A stretch of DNA of 64,000 nucleotides. It comes from Candidatus Poribacteria bacterium. GTDB lineage: Bacteria > Poribacteria > WGA-4E > B28-G17. Position 1 is the stretch's first letter. Every line of letters begins with the position of its first letter. The translations under genes were made by a program, and so were the position numbers. The stretch lies in the NCBI GenBank assembly GCA_021162805.1, contig JAGGXZ010000151.1:1-64000 (forward strand), written 5' to 3'. This document shows positions 8,065-16,203 of this stretch, one piece after another. The notes below the pieces were generated by a model, which made no database searches, had not been told where the DNA came from, and saw only the letters and a program-made list of their open reading frames with translations.

Positions 8065-9315
8065 ATGGACGGCGAGAGGATTAGGGTGAGGCGAGCGATC
8101 GATCGGGATGTAGAGGTAATCCACGCCGTTATGGTCTCGGCATTCGGGATAGAACGGGGATCGGAGAGATGGGAGAGCTGGAGAAGGCTCGCCGAAGGAT
8201 GGAGGAACTTCCTCGTGCTGGAGATGGACGGCGAGATCGTGGGCGTGACGAGGATCGGAAGGGACAAACTCCGCTACGGGGAGGCGACGATCCTTAAGGG
8301 CGACGTGGGATATGTGAGCGTGAGGAGGGAGCTTCAAGGGCAGGGTTTGGGAACAACGCTTATGAGAGAGGTCGTTAGGTTCATGAGGGAGGAGGGATTT
8401 CACATCTCACGGCTGGGCGGGCTCATCCGGTTCTACAGCCGTTTCGGCTATGTCCCCTTCCCAAGGAGGTTCTATGAGTTCCCGATCGAACCCGCCCGCG
8501 CGGGCGCCATGACATTACAGCCGGAGGAGTTCCTGGCTCTAACGCCGGAGAAGGGGGAGATAAGGGCTTATGAACCTCGAAGGGATTGGCCCGAGCGGAG
8601 AAGGCTATATGATCTCTTCAACCGTGCTCGAACGGGCTCGATCGTAGAGGAGACACCTCCGAGGCCGGAGGAAGGTGGACCGGATAGATCAGGTTTGAGA
8701 TGGGTTTACGAGGAGGAAGGAAAACTTCACGGTTACATCTTCGCCCATGTCCACGGCGAGGAGGCCGACATCCATGGCGCCTTCGATCTATCCCATCCCT
8801 CAGCTCTTCCCTCACTTGTGAGAAAGATCCTGCTTGAGCTGTATAGACGGGGCGTGAAACGCATCCTGGGCAGATTGCCGTTTGACCACGCCGTTGAGAA
8901 CAAGCTTGTGGAAGGAGGGATTTATTTCGTCCTTCGTGAGCTCAACTCATATCCGGCGTCGAACATGCTCTTATTGATCGATTTGAAGCGGTTCCTCAGA
9001 GCCGTAACCCCGGAGTGGTCGAGAAGGTTGCGCCGGATCGATATATCCCCGCCGTGGATGGGGACCTTTGAGATACGGGTGGAAGATCAGGCCGCGAAGA
9101 TCGCCGTGACGGAGGAGGGGATTAAGGTGGAGGAGGGGAGCGCTCCGAAATGCGTTCTCGATCTCGGGCGGCGCGATTTCCTGCTCCTCGCTTTGGGATA
9201 CCGGGGTTTTGACGAGCTCAGGGGGGCCATCAGGAGTGAGATTCCGAAATCGCTCGCCGTCCTTTTCTCCCTCCTCTTCAGGAGGGAACCGGTAGCTACG
9301 GGACCTCTGGGTTGA
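8065..9315 (+). CDS. Eis-like GNAT N-acetyltransferase with C-terminal SCP2-like domain
   Basis: 416 residues. An N-terminal GNAT domain (about residues 5-140) has the acetyl-CoA pyrophosphate loop QGQGLGTTLM after the strand VGYVSV, and the following FYSRFGYVPF typical of motif B. A second, weaker GNAT-like half (about 165-290) and a C-terminal SCP2-like domain (about 300-410) follow, which is the layout of Eis-type enzymes that acetylate amines. The substrate is not evident. It has its own strong promoter and is 40 bases upstream of the deacetylase gene, so both may be one unit. Confidence 0.8.
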   Translation: MDGERIRVRRAIDRDVEVIHAVMVSAFGIERGSERWESWRRLAEGWRNFLVLEMDGEIVGVTRIGRDKLRYGEATILKGDVGYVSVRRELQGQGLGTTLMREVVRFMREEGFHISRLGGLIRFYSRFGYVPFPRRFYEFPIEPARAGAMTLQPEEFLALTPEKGEIRAYEPRRDWPERRRLYDLFNRARTGSIVEETPPRPEEGGPDRSGLRWVYEEEGKLHGYIFAHVHGEEADIHGAFDLSHPSALPSLVRKILLELYRRGVKRILGRLPFDHAVENKLVEGGIYFVLRELNSYPASNMLLLIDLKRFLRAVTPEWSRRLRRIDISPPWMGTFEIRVEDQAAKIAVTEEGIKVEEGSAPKCVLDLGRRDFLLLALGYRGFDELRGAIRSEIPKSLAVLFSLLFRREPVATGPLG

Positions 9316-9355
9316 AAATCCAATAGGGGCTCAGCGCCTCGGAAAGGAGAGGGAT

Positions 9356-10267
9356 ATGACCAGTTACATCTTCGCGTATGACCTTGAGAGCGATCTCTGT
9401 GTGAAGGCCGCAGGTAAGCTGGTGGAAATACATAAAAGGTATGATATACCCGCTACCTTCTTCATCCTGGGGAGGGTCTTAGAGAGTCACGGGGATACCC
9501 TCAGGGAGATCTTCGGAGAGGATCCGCTCTTCGACCTTCAATCCCACACATACTCCCACCGTCTCCTTAAGGATAACCTCATGCACGGCTCAGGGATAGG
9601 GTTGGAGGAGCTGAGGGATGAGATATCACTGGGCAAGAAGCTCGTGGAGGATACCTTCGGGAGGGAGTGTTTGGGGGTCAGAAGCGGATGCGGGTTTTAC
9701 AGAGGTTTGCAGGGAGAGAGGGAGAGACTTAAGGTGATATGGGAGTGCGGGGTTAAGTATATAAGCACGGACCTGAGGGGACCGGCTGATTCCATTCCCT
9801 CCGGCCTTCAGCAGGCGTATTGGTATGACGAGGAAGGGATACCGAAACTTCTGGAGCTTCCCGGACATGGATGGCATGACAACGTGCTCAAAAGTTCCGA
9901 ACCGAGACTATGCCTACCCTGGCCGCCTGTGCTCATGTGGGGGATCCCGAACCGCCCGCCAAGGAACCCTGAGGAGGAAGTTGAGGTCCAAAAGATCTGG
10001 ATAGACAAGGCTATCTCCCTCGGCCTGGATTACATATCCCTGGTATATCACCCACACAGCATATATAGGATAAGCCAGGATTGTAGGACGATGGAACTTC
10101 TCATGAGGGAAGTTAAAAGGAGAAATATGCCTGCCACGACCTATACCGAGTTATACAGGTTCTACTCCTCTCATCCTGATGCGGTCCCGGGGAGAGAAGC
10201 GTGGGATTGGGAAGCTCAATATGAAAGGGACAAGCTGATATTGTGGAGGATGGCTAACACAATATAA
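9356..10267 (+). CDS. Polysaccharide deacetylase family (NodB-like) protein
   Basis: 303 residues, cytoplasmic by appearance, start ATG 9356 after GGAAAGGAGAGGG. The NodB fold is seen in FAYDLESD (motif 1, normally TFDD), TFFILGRVLE, and SHTYSH (about residues 62-67), the metal-binding His-x-x-x-His of motif 2. RSGCGFY fits motif 3 (RxPYG type, altered) and LVYHPHS motif 5. Such enzymes remove N-acetyl groups from sugars or act on related amides. The altered motifs 1 and 3 leave the substrate uncertain. The last 14 bases overlap the end of the convergent DeoR gene. Confidence 0.8.
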   Translation: MTSYIFAYDLESDLCVKAAGKLVEIHKRYDIPATFFILGRVLESHGDTLREIFGEDPLFDLQSHTYSHRLLKDNLMHGSGIGLEELRDEISLGKKLVEDTFGRECLGVRSGCGFYRGLQGERERLKVIWECGVKYISTDLRGPADSIPSGLQQAYWYDEEGIPKLLELPGHGWHDNVLKSSEPRLCLPWPPVLMWGIPNRPPRNPEEEVEVQKIWIDKAISLGLDYISLVYHPHSIYRISQDCRTMELLMREVKRRNMPATTYTELYRFYSSHPDAVPGREAWDWEAQYERDKLILWRMANTI

Positions 10268-11009
10268 CTTGAACGCTTTTCCCCTTTATTTTCTCGATGA
10301 TTCCCCCTGGAACCTCTTTATCCGTGATGAGCTTGCTCAAACTCTCAATAGGAGCGACGTATGCGAAAGCCCTTCGACCGAATTTGCTATGATCTGCAAC
10401 GCCTATGACCTCCCTTGCGGAGGCTATTATCGCCTTTTTCACGCTGGCTTCCGTTAAGGTTGATGTGCTCATGCCCTCCTCATCAATGGCACTTATCCCG
10501 ATAAAGGCTTTATCAACGGTCAATTCCCCAAAACATCTCTCAGCTAGTGGGCCCAGGAGCGCGAGGCTGTTGAAGTTCAGCTCGCCGCCCGTGAGGATGA
10601 CCTCCACCCCTCTTCGGAAAAGGAGCTCGTGAGCGATGGTTATCGAGTTCGTCACCACGGTGATATTTCCTTTGTTCTTGAGGTTCCTAGCGATTTGAAG
10701 GACGGTCGTGCTCGCCTCAAGTATGATGGTATCCCCATCCTCTATGAGTTTCACGGCTTCAGCGCCGATCCTCCTTTTATCCTCAAGGAACCTCTTCTCC
10801 TGAACGCTGTAAGGAGGCTCAAGTTTTGTTCCTCTTGGAAGCGCTCCTCCCCTGGTTCTTCTCAGTAGACCTTCCTTTTCGAGAATTTGGAGGTCGCGTC
10901 TTATGGTTATACCGCTTACACCTAAAAGCTCGCTTAGGGTTTTGACCTCCGCTTTCCCTTCGCTCTCAACTATTTCCAATATCTTGAGTCGTCTCTCCTC
11001 CGTTAACAC
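10254..11009 (-). CDS. DeoR-family transcriptional regulator
   Basis: 251 residues, GTG start at 11009 with GGAGGTG upstream. The N-terminal winged helix (TLSELLGVSGITIRRDLQILEKEGLL, split over residues 20-47) is the DeoR DNA-binding signature, followed by RTRGGA. The C-terminal DeoRC domain (about 75-240) is a phosphosugar sensor of the ISOCOT fold, with DGDTIILEAST and VTNS loops. Such proteins usually repress sugar-use genes until a phosphorylated sugar binds. It is divergent from the LamG remnant and MocA dehydrogenase, so a target in that direction is plausible. Confidence 0.9.
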   Translation of the reverse strand: MLTEERRLKILEIVESEGKAEVKTLSELLGVSGITIRRDLQILEKEGLLRRTRGGALPRGTKLEPPYSVQEKRFLEDKRRIGAEAVKLIEDGDTIILEASTTVLQIARNLKNKGNITVVTNSITIAHELLFRRGVEVILTGGELNFNSLALLGPLAERCFGELTVDKAFIGISAIDEEGMSTSTLTEASVKKAIIASAREVIGVADHSKFGRRAFAYVAPIESLSKLITDKEVPGGIIEKIKGKSVQVILC

Positions 11010-11032
11010 AGCGTTTCACCTCCGTGATAAAA

Positions 11033-11062
11033 ATAATATCATTGAACTGAGCTCAAAGGCAA
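11033..11062 (-). promoter_or_regulatory. Promoter of the DeoR-family gene
   Basis: On the minus strand TTGCCT (11057-11062), 18 bases, TATTAT (11033-11038), 23 bases before the GTG. The spacer contains the 8-base palindrome TGAGCTCA, a possible operator. The -35 match is only fair. Confidence 0.5.
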
Positions 11063-11112
11063 GCGCGAAATCGCAGGAATCCATGGAATGGATGGTTGCC
11101 GGGAGAAGTTTC

Positions 11113-11141
11113 TTGACGGATTTGAACATTTGTGGTATATT
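11113..11141 (+). promoter_or_regulatory. Promoter upstream of LamG remnants and MocA gene
   Basis: TTGACG (11113-11118), 17 bases, TATATT (11136-11141). It now drives a broken LamG gene and probably the MocA dehydrogenase beyond it, as no other promoter is seen before 11433. Confidence 0.7.
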
Positions 11142-11169
11142 ATAAGCGTTTAAATTTGAATGTTATTGA

Positions 11170-11337
11170 GCTTGTCCTCCCGAAGCTTTCGATGGGATCA
11201 TAGACGAGGTGGTGGTGTTCAACAGAGCGTTGTCCCAGGACGAGATAAAACAGATCATGAAAGGGATGGTGCAGGCAATGGCGGTTTTACCTTCAAACAA
11301 ACTCGCCACAAAATGGGGAGCTATCAAGATAAGATGA
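11170..11337 (+). pseudogene. LamG gene remnant: last strand and C-terminal tail
   Basis: The frame ending at TGA 11335-11337 encodes FDGIIDEVVVFNRALSQDEIK, then a linker and KLATKWGAIKIR. This matches the last LamG strand, the following helix and the tail of the intact paralogues, but everything before it is missing: an in-frame TGA lies at 11167-11169 and no start codon with a signal peptide is present. A promoter sits only 28 bases upstream, so an internal deletion joined the promoter region to the gene end. Confidence 0.82.
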
Positions 11338-11428
11338 AAGGGGGGATACGAATGAGAGGGCTCATTTATTCCATCGGAAAGGGAAACTGACCATCACCTG
11401 GGGCGACGTTAAATATGGAGGAGGTTAA
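11333..11428 (+). pseudogene. Second LamG tail remnant
   Basis: Immediately after the first remnant, in another frame, GKLTITWGDVKYGGG ends at TAA 11426-11428. It is a second copy of the C-terminal tail with no domain in front. It overlaps the ribosome site (GGAGGAGG) of the MocA gene. The likely history is loss of two LamG genes in tandem. Confidence 0.65.
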
Positions 11429-11432
11429 TGAG

Positions 11433-12404
11433 ATGATAAGGGTGGGGCTTATCGGTTGCGGAGGGATCAGCCGTGCCCATGCGGACGGTTGGAACTCCGT
11501 CAAGGAGAAAGCTAAGGTGGTCGCAACTGCCGATTTAATCCCCGAAAGGGCGAAAGAGAGAGCAAACCAACTCGGGGCGGAGGAGTTCTACACCGATTAT
11601 GAACCCCTGCTTGAAAGGGAGGATATAGACGCCGTGGATATCTGCCTGCCGCATTATCTGCACGCCGAGGCGACGATCAAGGCTGCTGAAAGAGGAAAAC
11701 ATGTCCTGATCGAAAAGCCGATGGCTAGAAATCTCAAGGAAGCTAAAGAGATGGTTCAAGCGTGCGAGAAGAACAAAGTCATACTGATGGTCGGGCATTG
11801 CATGAGGTTTGAGCCTGAAAACGAGAAGGCGAAGGAGATAATAGATAGCGGTAAACTGGGGAGGATAACGCTGGCTAGATTCCAATATGAGGTATATCCG
11901 GGGTTGAAGGATTTCCACTATAAGAGGGAGAAGATAGGTGGTGGAGGGGTTATCTCGGCGGGGATCCATTACGTCGATCTGATGAGATGGCTCGTAGGGG
12001 ATGTGGAGAGGGTTTCACTCTTCTCAAACAGTTTCGTAAGAGGGTTGGAGGGGGAGGACACGGCGGCGTTGTCTTTGGAGTTTCAAAACGGCGCCGTAGG
12101 AGTTCTCTCGTTCAGCTGGGCTACGAAATTCGGCGGCTCACTCTTCAGAATTCACGGCAGCGAAGGAACGCTCGCAAGGGAAGGAGGGCTGTGGCTTTAC
12201 TCCGAGGAATATCCTAAAGGGCTTAAAGTTGAGGTAACCCCTGAGTCCAGCTTCAGGAGGGAGATATCCCATTTCGTGGATTGCATGGAGGAATCGAGGG
12301 AACCGTTGACATCGGGAAGAGATGCTTATGAATCGTTGGAAGTGGTGATAGCCGCTTATAAATCGCTGGAGGAGGGGAGGATAATCCGCCTTAGTGAGAT
12401 TTAA
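11433..12404 (+). CDS. Gfo/Idh/MocA family NAD(P)-dependent oxidoreductase
   Basis: 323 residues from ATG 11433, chosen because GGAGGAGG precedes it and MIRVGLIGCGG then starts the Rossmann fold at once; an ATG at 11415 is upstream. The dinucleotide loop GLIGCGGISRAH and the catalytic-site motif HVLIEKPMA (about residues 88-96) are standard. GGGVISAGIHYVDLMRW carries the conserved Asp/His region. Family members oxidise or reduce sugars and cyclitols. A second family member lies at 55035-56054. The membrane protein gene follows after three bases. Confidence 0.88.
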   Translation: MIRVGLIGCGGISRAHADGWNSVKEKAKVVATADLIPERAKERANQLGAEEFYTDYEPLLEREDIDAVDICLPHYLHAEATIKAAERGKHVLIEKPMARNLKEAKEMVQACEKNKVILMVGHCMRFEPENEKAKEIIDSGKLGRITLARFQYEVYPGLKDFHYKREKIGGGGVISAGIHYVDLMRWLVGDVERVSLFSNSFVRGLEGEDTAALSLEFQNGAVGVLSFSWATKFGGSLFRIHGSEGTLAREGGLWLYSEEYPKGLKVEVTPESSFRREISHFVDCMEESREPLTSGRDAYESLEVVIAAYKSLEEGRIIRLSEI

Positions 12405-12407
12405 GTT

Positions 12408-14108
12408 ATGAGCAGATCCGCTCTGATCCCCTTAGTGATCTTTGTCTGTGCCGCCTCGATCCTGTGTAGGGCGGTTTTTTATAAGATCGGGAATTGGGGA
12501 ATCGATGATTGGGATCAACATCTCTTCTACCACGCCGTCCCTCGAGATACCATCCTGAGATACCATCAGTTTCCACTTTGGAACCCGTATTACTGCGGCG
12601 GCAACGTCATGCTGGCTAACCCCCAGGCGAGGTTTCTATCCCCCTTCTTCCTCCTACACCTCCCCTTCGGAACCGTCATCGGGATAAAGCTGGAGATATG
12701 GCTACATGTGGTGATCGCCATGTTCGGCATGTTTTTACTCTCAAAACAGATGGGGTTAACCCGTTTCTCCGCTTATCTCCCCCCTCTCCTCTTCGCCCTC
12801 AGCACACCGTATGCGATGCATCTGACGGAGGGACACACCTGGTTCATGGCGTTCGCTTATATGCCATATGTGGTGTTCTTCTACCTGAAATCTCGGGAAC
12901 GGTTCTTATACGCTTTAGCCGGATCGGCGTTCATAGCGTTGATGATACTTGAGGGCGGGACGTATCCCACCCCGTATACGTTGTTGCTTTTGGGGTTTTA
13001 TTCCGTCTGCCTCGCCCTGCGGAGGAGAACCCTCTCACCCCTGATCAGTTTGGGCGTGATGGTCGGGATGGGATTTCTGCTGAGCGCCGTCAAGCTCCTG
13101 CCCACCCTCTCGTTCCTACACCATCATCCCAGACCTACGGGGATGAACGATCACCTAAGCTTCTCCCTGCTACCGAGGATCTTTCTGAACAGGATGAGAT
13201 CGGGTACGCCCCGCTATGGCGATACACGGTGGGAGTGGCACGAGTACAGCACTTACATGGGTGTCGTGCCCCTGATGCTGCTCACCTTGGGCGTCATATC
13301 CTCCATCAGAAGAAGGAGGGGGTTTCCGCTCCTCATCACGACTCTTCTTTTCCTCCTTTTAGCTTTCGGCGAATTTCACCCGTTAGCGCCTTGGAGCCTG
13401 CTTCATCGGCTCCCTTTCTTCAGCTCGATGAGGGTTCCGTCCAGGTTCCTGGTGGTCTTCCTGTTCGGATCGGCGCTCATAGCGGGGAAAGGGTTCTCCT
13501 GGGTGGAGAGGTATCTGCTATCAGGCAAATTGGGTTGGAAGGTCGGGAGCCTCATATGTTTGGGGCTCCTGTTTCTCATCGGTTCCGACCTGATCCTCGT
13601 CAGCTCGAAAGCGTTCTTCGAAGCTTTCCCATATCCTCCAAAACACCCCGTCAGAAGAGAGGAGTTTCGGCAGATCAAAGGTTCAAACCACGCCATGCTT
13701 GAGGCTTTCCTGAGGAACGAGGGAACGATTGACGGATATGAACCGGTTCACCTGCCGATCAAAGCTATCCCATCCGATGATCCCAGGTATAGGGGTGAGG
13801 TTTTCCTGAAGGATGGCGAGGGGAAGGTCGAAATAGCCTTCTGGTCGCCCAATCGGATCGAAATCATCGCCGATATAACCCATAAAGGGTATCTGTGCGT
13901 GAATCAAAATTTCGATCCGGGCTGGAGGGTGAAGGGTGGAGGGGAGGTGATCCCGCTGGGAGGGATAATAGCGACGAAGGTGGATCGGGGTAGGAGGCAG
14001 ATCGTTTTCTACTATCTGCCAACTTCCTTCCTGATAGGCGCTTTTCTCTCCTTCCTCGGCGTCGGTATATCATTAATTCCTCTGGCTACCCGACGGTTTT
14101 GGATTTAA
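12408..14108 (+). CDS. YfhO-like multi-spanning membrane protein
   Basis: 566 residues with about 10-12 hydrophobic helices and a C-terminal non-membrane domain. Early loop NWGIDDWDQHLFYHAV and the segment PLWNPYYCGG (around residue 65) resemble YfhO and related GT-C membrane proteins, which glycosylate lipoteichoic acid or other surface polymers in some bacteria. The C-terminal NQNFDPGWRVKGGG segment also matches that group. It is read just after the MocA dehydrogenase with no clear ribosome site, so translational coupling is likely. The substrate is unknown. Confidence 0.72.
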   Translation: MSRSALIPLVIFVCAASILCRAVFYKIGNWGIDDWDQHLFYHAVPRDTILRYHQFPLWNPYYCGGNVMLANPQARFLSPFFLLHLPFGTVIGIKLEIWLHVVIAMFGMFLLSKQMGLTRFSAYLPPLLFALSTPYAMHLTEGHTWFMAFAYMPYVVFFYLKSRERFLYALAGSAFIALMILEGGTYPTPYTLLLLGFYSVCLALRRRTLSPLISLGVMVGMGFLLSAVKLLPTLSFLHHHPRPTGMNDHLSFSLLPRIFLNRMRSGTPRYGDTRWEWHEYSTYMGVVPLMLLTLGVISSIRRRRGFPLLITTLLFLLLAFGEFHPLAPWSLLHRLPFFSSMRVPSRFLVVFLFGSALIAGKGFSWVERYLLSGKLGWKVGSLICLGLLFLIGSDLILVSSKAFFEAFPYPPKHPVRREEFRQIKGSNHAMLEAFLRNEGTIDGYEPVHLPIKAIPSDDPRYRGEVFLKDGEGKVEIAFWSPNRIEIIADITHKGYLCVNQNFDPGWRVKGGGEVIPLGGIIATKVDRGRRQIVFYYLPTSFLIGAFLSFLGVGISLIPLATRRFWI

Positions 14109-14180
14109 TGCTCTAGCTTGCGCTTATAACGTGCCCTGAGGAAGGCGATTACAGATCATACCTTACCCCAGCGGAAATCA

Positions 14181-14192
14181 TTGAAAAGCCCT
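14181..14192 (+). repeat. TTGAAAAGCCCT 12-mer copy
   Basis: Exact copy of the 12-mer also found at 4062-4073, 6237-6248 and 51088-51099. No -10 box stands 16-18 bases downstream here, so it is not an obvious promoter. The rest of 14109-14258 shows no gene. Confidence 0.6.
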
Positions 14193-14258
14193 AGTTCGCT
14201 GTTAGAGCGGAAATTGCCCGTTACTCGGGTGTTCTCCGCTGTCGATGAGTTGGGATAA

Positions 14259-14287
14259 TTGCAAAAAAGCATCTAATGTGTTAAAAT
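14259..14287 (+). promoter_or_regulatory. Promoter of the glsB-nadC-birA unit
   Basis: TTGCAA (14259-14264), 17 bases, TAAAAT (14282-14287), 33 bases before ATG 14321. Confidence 0.6.
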
Positions 14288-14320
14288 TACCTTCATCAAG
14301 GTTTCCTGATCGGGGAACAT

Positions 14321-14602
14321 ATGTCTGTAGTCCAGATTCTGATCCTTCTGCTCATAGCTGCTGTATGCGGCTCTATTGGCAAGGCGATCGTCGGTTATTC
14401 GCGCGGGGGATGTCTGGTCTCGATCGCCCTCGGGTTTATCGGCGCCGTTATAGGGAGCTGGATAGCAATTAAGCTGGGGCTACCCGTTATATTTTCCGTT
14501 AGGGTGGGGAATGAGAGATTCCCCGTGATATGGTCCATAATAGGGTCGGCTATCTTCGTGGCATTCATAAATCTCCTCTCAGGAGGGCACGGTCGAAGAT
14601 GA
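14321..14602 (+). CDS. GlsB/YeaQ/YmgE-family membrane protein
   Basis: 93 residues forming three hydrophobic helices with Gly-rich packing motifs (VCGSIGKAIVG, GFIGAVIGSW, IIGSAIFVAFIN). This is the transglycosylase-associated protein family, small inner-membrane proteins often induced by stress; their molecular role is not settled. The inserted segment between helices 2 and 3 (about residues 52-68) is longer than in E. coli YeaQ. Its stop overlaps the start of nadC (ATGA), so the genes are coupled. Confidence 0.85.
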   Translation: MSVVQILILLLIAAVCGSIGKAIVGYSRGGCLVSIALGFIGAVIGSWIAIKLGLPVIFSVRVGNERFPVIWSIIGSAIFVAFINLLSGGHGRR

Positions 14603-15435
14603 TATCTCCTTTAACCATGAGGTTAATTCGGCTTGCCATTGAGGAGGATATAGGGTTAGGTGATATTACCTCCAGACTCGTGCTGCCCATAGGGCTCCGC
14701 GGGGAAGCTATCATCATCGCTAAAGACAACGGCATTCTGGCCGGCATGGAGTTCTTCAAGGCGGTGTATGCTGAGATCGATCCCCACCTTGAGATCTCCT
14801 TTGAGAAGGAGGACGGCGAGGAGATAAGATATGGTGAGGTAGTTTGCTCACTGAAGGGTTCGGTTGAGTCCATCCTGACCGGAGAAAGGACGGGTCTTAA
14901 CTTTCTGCAGAGGCTTTCCGGTATAGCGACCTTGACGGCGAAGTTCGTCAGGGAGGTTAAAGGATTTCCGGTTAAGATCACCGATACGAGAAAAACCACC
15001 CCCGGCTGGCGGGAGATGGAGAAATACGCCGTTAGGGTCGGAGGGGGATATAACCATAGACTTGGGCTATATGATTCAGTGCTTATAAAGGATAATCACA
15101 TAGCTGCCGCGGGCTCCATAACGGCGGCCGTCAAAGCCGCTAGGGAAAAAGCCCCCCACACGATGAAGATAGAAGTCGAGGTTGAAACTCTAGAGGGGGT
15201 CGAAGAGGCGCTTAGAGCTCATGTGGACATCATAATGCTGGACAATATGCCTATCGAAATGATCCGTCAGGCGGTGAACATGATAGATGGCAGGGCACTT
15301 GTGGAGGTCTCAGGCGGAATCTCCCTAAAGGACGTTCGGCAAATAGCCGAAATAGGGGTAGATATCATATCGATCGGTGCCCTGACCCACTCAGCTACGC
15401 CCGTCGATATGAGTATGAAGCTGGTATCCGGATGA
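14599..15435 (+). CDS. nadC: Nicotinate-nucleotide pyrophosphorylase (quinolinate phosphoribosyltransferase)
   Basis: 278 residues from ATG 14599, which overlaps the glsB stop. NadC converts quinolinate and PRPP to nicotinate mononucleotide, CO2 and PPi in de novo NAD synthesis. The signatures EEDIGLGDIT (near residue 14), TGERTGLNFLQRLSGIAT, TRKTTPGWREMEKYAVRVGG and KDNH are all present, including the Arg and Lys residues that bind quinolinate and the PRPP phosphate. Length is usual. It overlaps birA by four bases. No nadA or nadB is in the window. Confidence 0.95.
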   Translation: MISPLTMRLIRLAIEEDIGLGDITSRLVLPIGLRGEAIIIAKDNGILAGMEFFKAVYAEIDPHLEISFEKEDGEEIRYGEVVCSLKGSVESILTGERTGLNFLQRLSGIATLTAKFVREVKGFPVKITDTRKTTPGWREMEKYAVRVGGGYNHRLGLYDSVLIKDNHIAAAGSITAAVKAAREKAPHTMKIEVEVETLEGVEEALRAHVDIIMLDNMPIEMIRQAVNMIDGRALVEVSGGISLKDVRQIAEIGVDIISIGALTHSATPVDMSMKLVSG

Positions 15436-16187
15436 TGGATAGCCGTTTTGTCTCCGAGATACTGTTCAAATACGTAACTGGATCAACTAACGATGATGCG
15501 ATTCGACTTGCCCGGTCGGGCATGCCCGAAGGCACCCTGATCCTGGCCGATTATCAGACCAACGGGAGAGGAAGGCTCGGCAGAAGATGGGTGGCTCCAC
15601 CTGGGACTTCGGTATTGATGTCCCTGATTCTCAGACCGATCCTCCCCCTGGAAAAGATAGGAGCTTTGAACCTCGCTGCTTCCGTGGCGGTAGCGATGAC
15701 GGTTTCAAAGATGATCGGAATGAAGGCGATGATCAAATGGCCGAACGATATCCTCGTTAAAGGAAGAAAGGTGGCGGGAATCCTCATTGAAACAGGGCTA
15801 GACCTGAGCGGAAGACCGTTTTCGGCCTTGGGGATAGGGATCAACGTCAACATGTCGGAAGATGATTTTCCAATTGATATCAGACCGAAGGCCACCTCTT
15901 TAAGCGAATTGGCCGGTAGATATCTGGATAGGCTCGAATTAATAGATCTGTTCCTGTCGGAGTTCGAACCGAGATATAAGGAGATAAATTCCGGCGAATG
16001 GTTAACCCTCCTTTCGGAGTACAGACAACTATCCTGGACGTTAGGCAAGCAGGTGAGATTAATCACAGATGGATGTCGGATTGGAGGGTTAGCCTTGGAT
16101 ATCGGCGAGCAGGGAGAATTACTTGTTAGACTCCCTGACGGCAGGCTTGAAAGGGCGTTCAGCGGAGAATCCTCGATAGATTGTTGA
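15432..16187 (+). CDS. birA: Biotin--[acetyl-CoA-carboxylase] ligase, short form
   Basis: 251 residues. It activates biotin with ATP and attaches it to the Lys of biotin carboxyl carrier protein. Seen are the substrate loop GSTNDDA, the nucleotide loop GRGRLGRRW (about residues 46-54), the IKWPNDIL motif and a C-terminal SH3-like domain. There is no N-terminal helix-turn-helix, so this is a class I ligase that does not repress biotin genes itself. Its ATG overlaps the nadC stop. Confidence 0.95.
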   Translation: MMDSRFVSEILFKYVTGSTNDDAIRLARSGMPEGTLILADYQTNGRGRLGRRWVAPPGTSVLMSLILRPILPLEKIGALNLAASVAVAMTVSKMIGMKAMIKWPNDILVKGRKVAGILIETGLDLSGRPFSALGIGINVNMSEDDFPIDIRPKATSLSELAGRYLDRLELIDLFLSEFEPRYKEINSGEWLTLLSEYRQLSWTLGKQVRLITDGCRIGGLALDIGEQGELLVRLPDGRLERAFSGESSIDC

Positions 16188-16203
16188 TTGGGAATATGAC
16201 GCT

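Noticed and set aside
14109-14180. Possible tRNA or small RNA in the gap after the YfhO-like gene
   Set aside because: No cloverleaf arms, anticodon or CCA end could be folded by eye.
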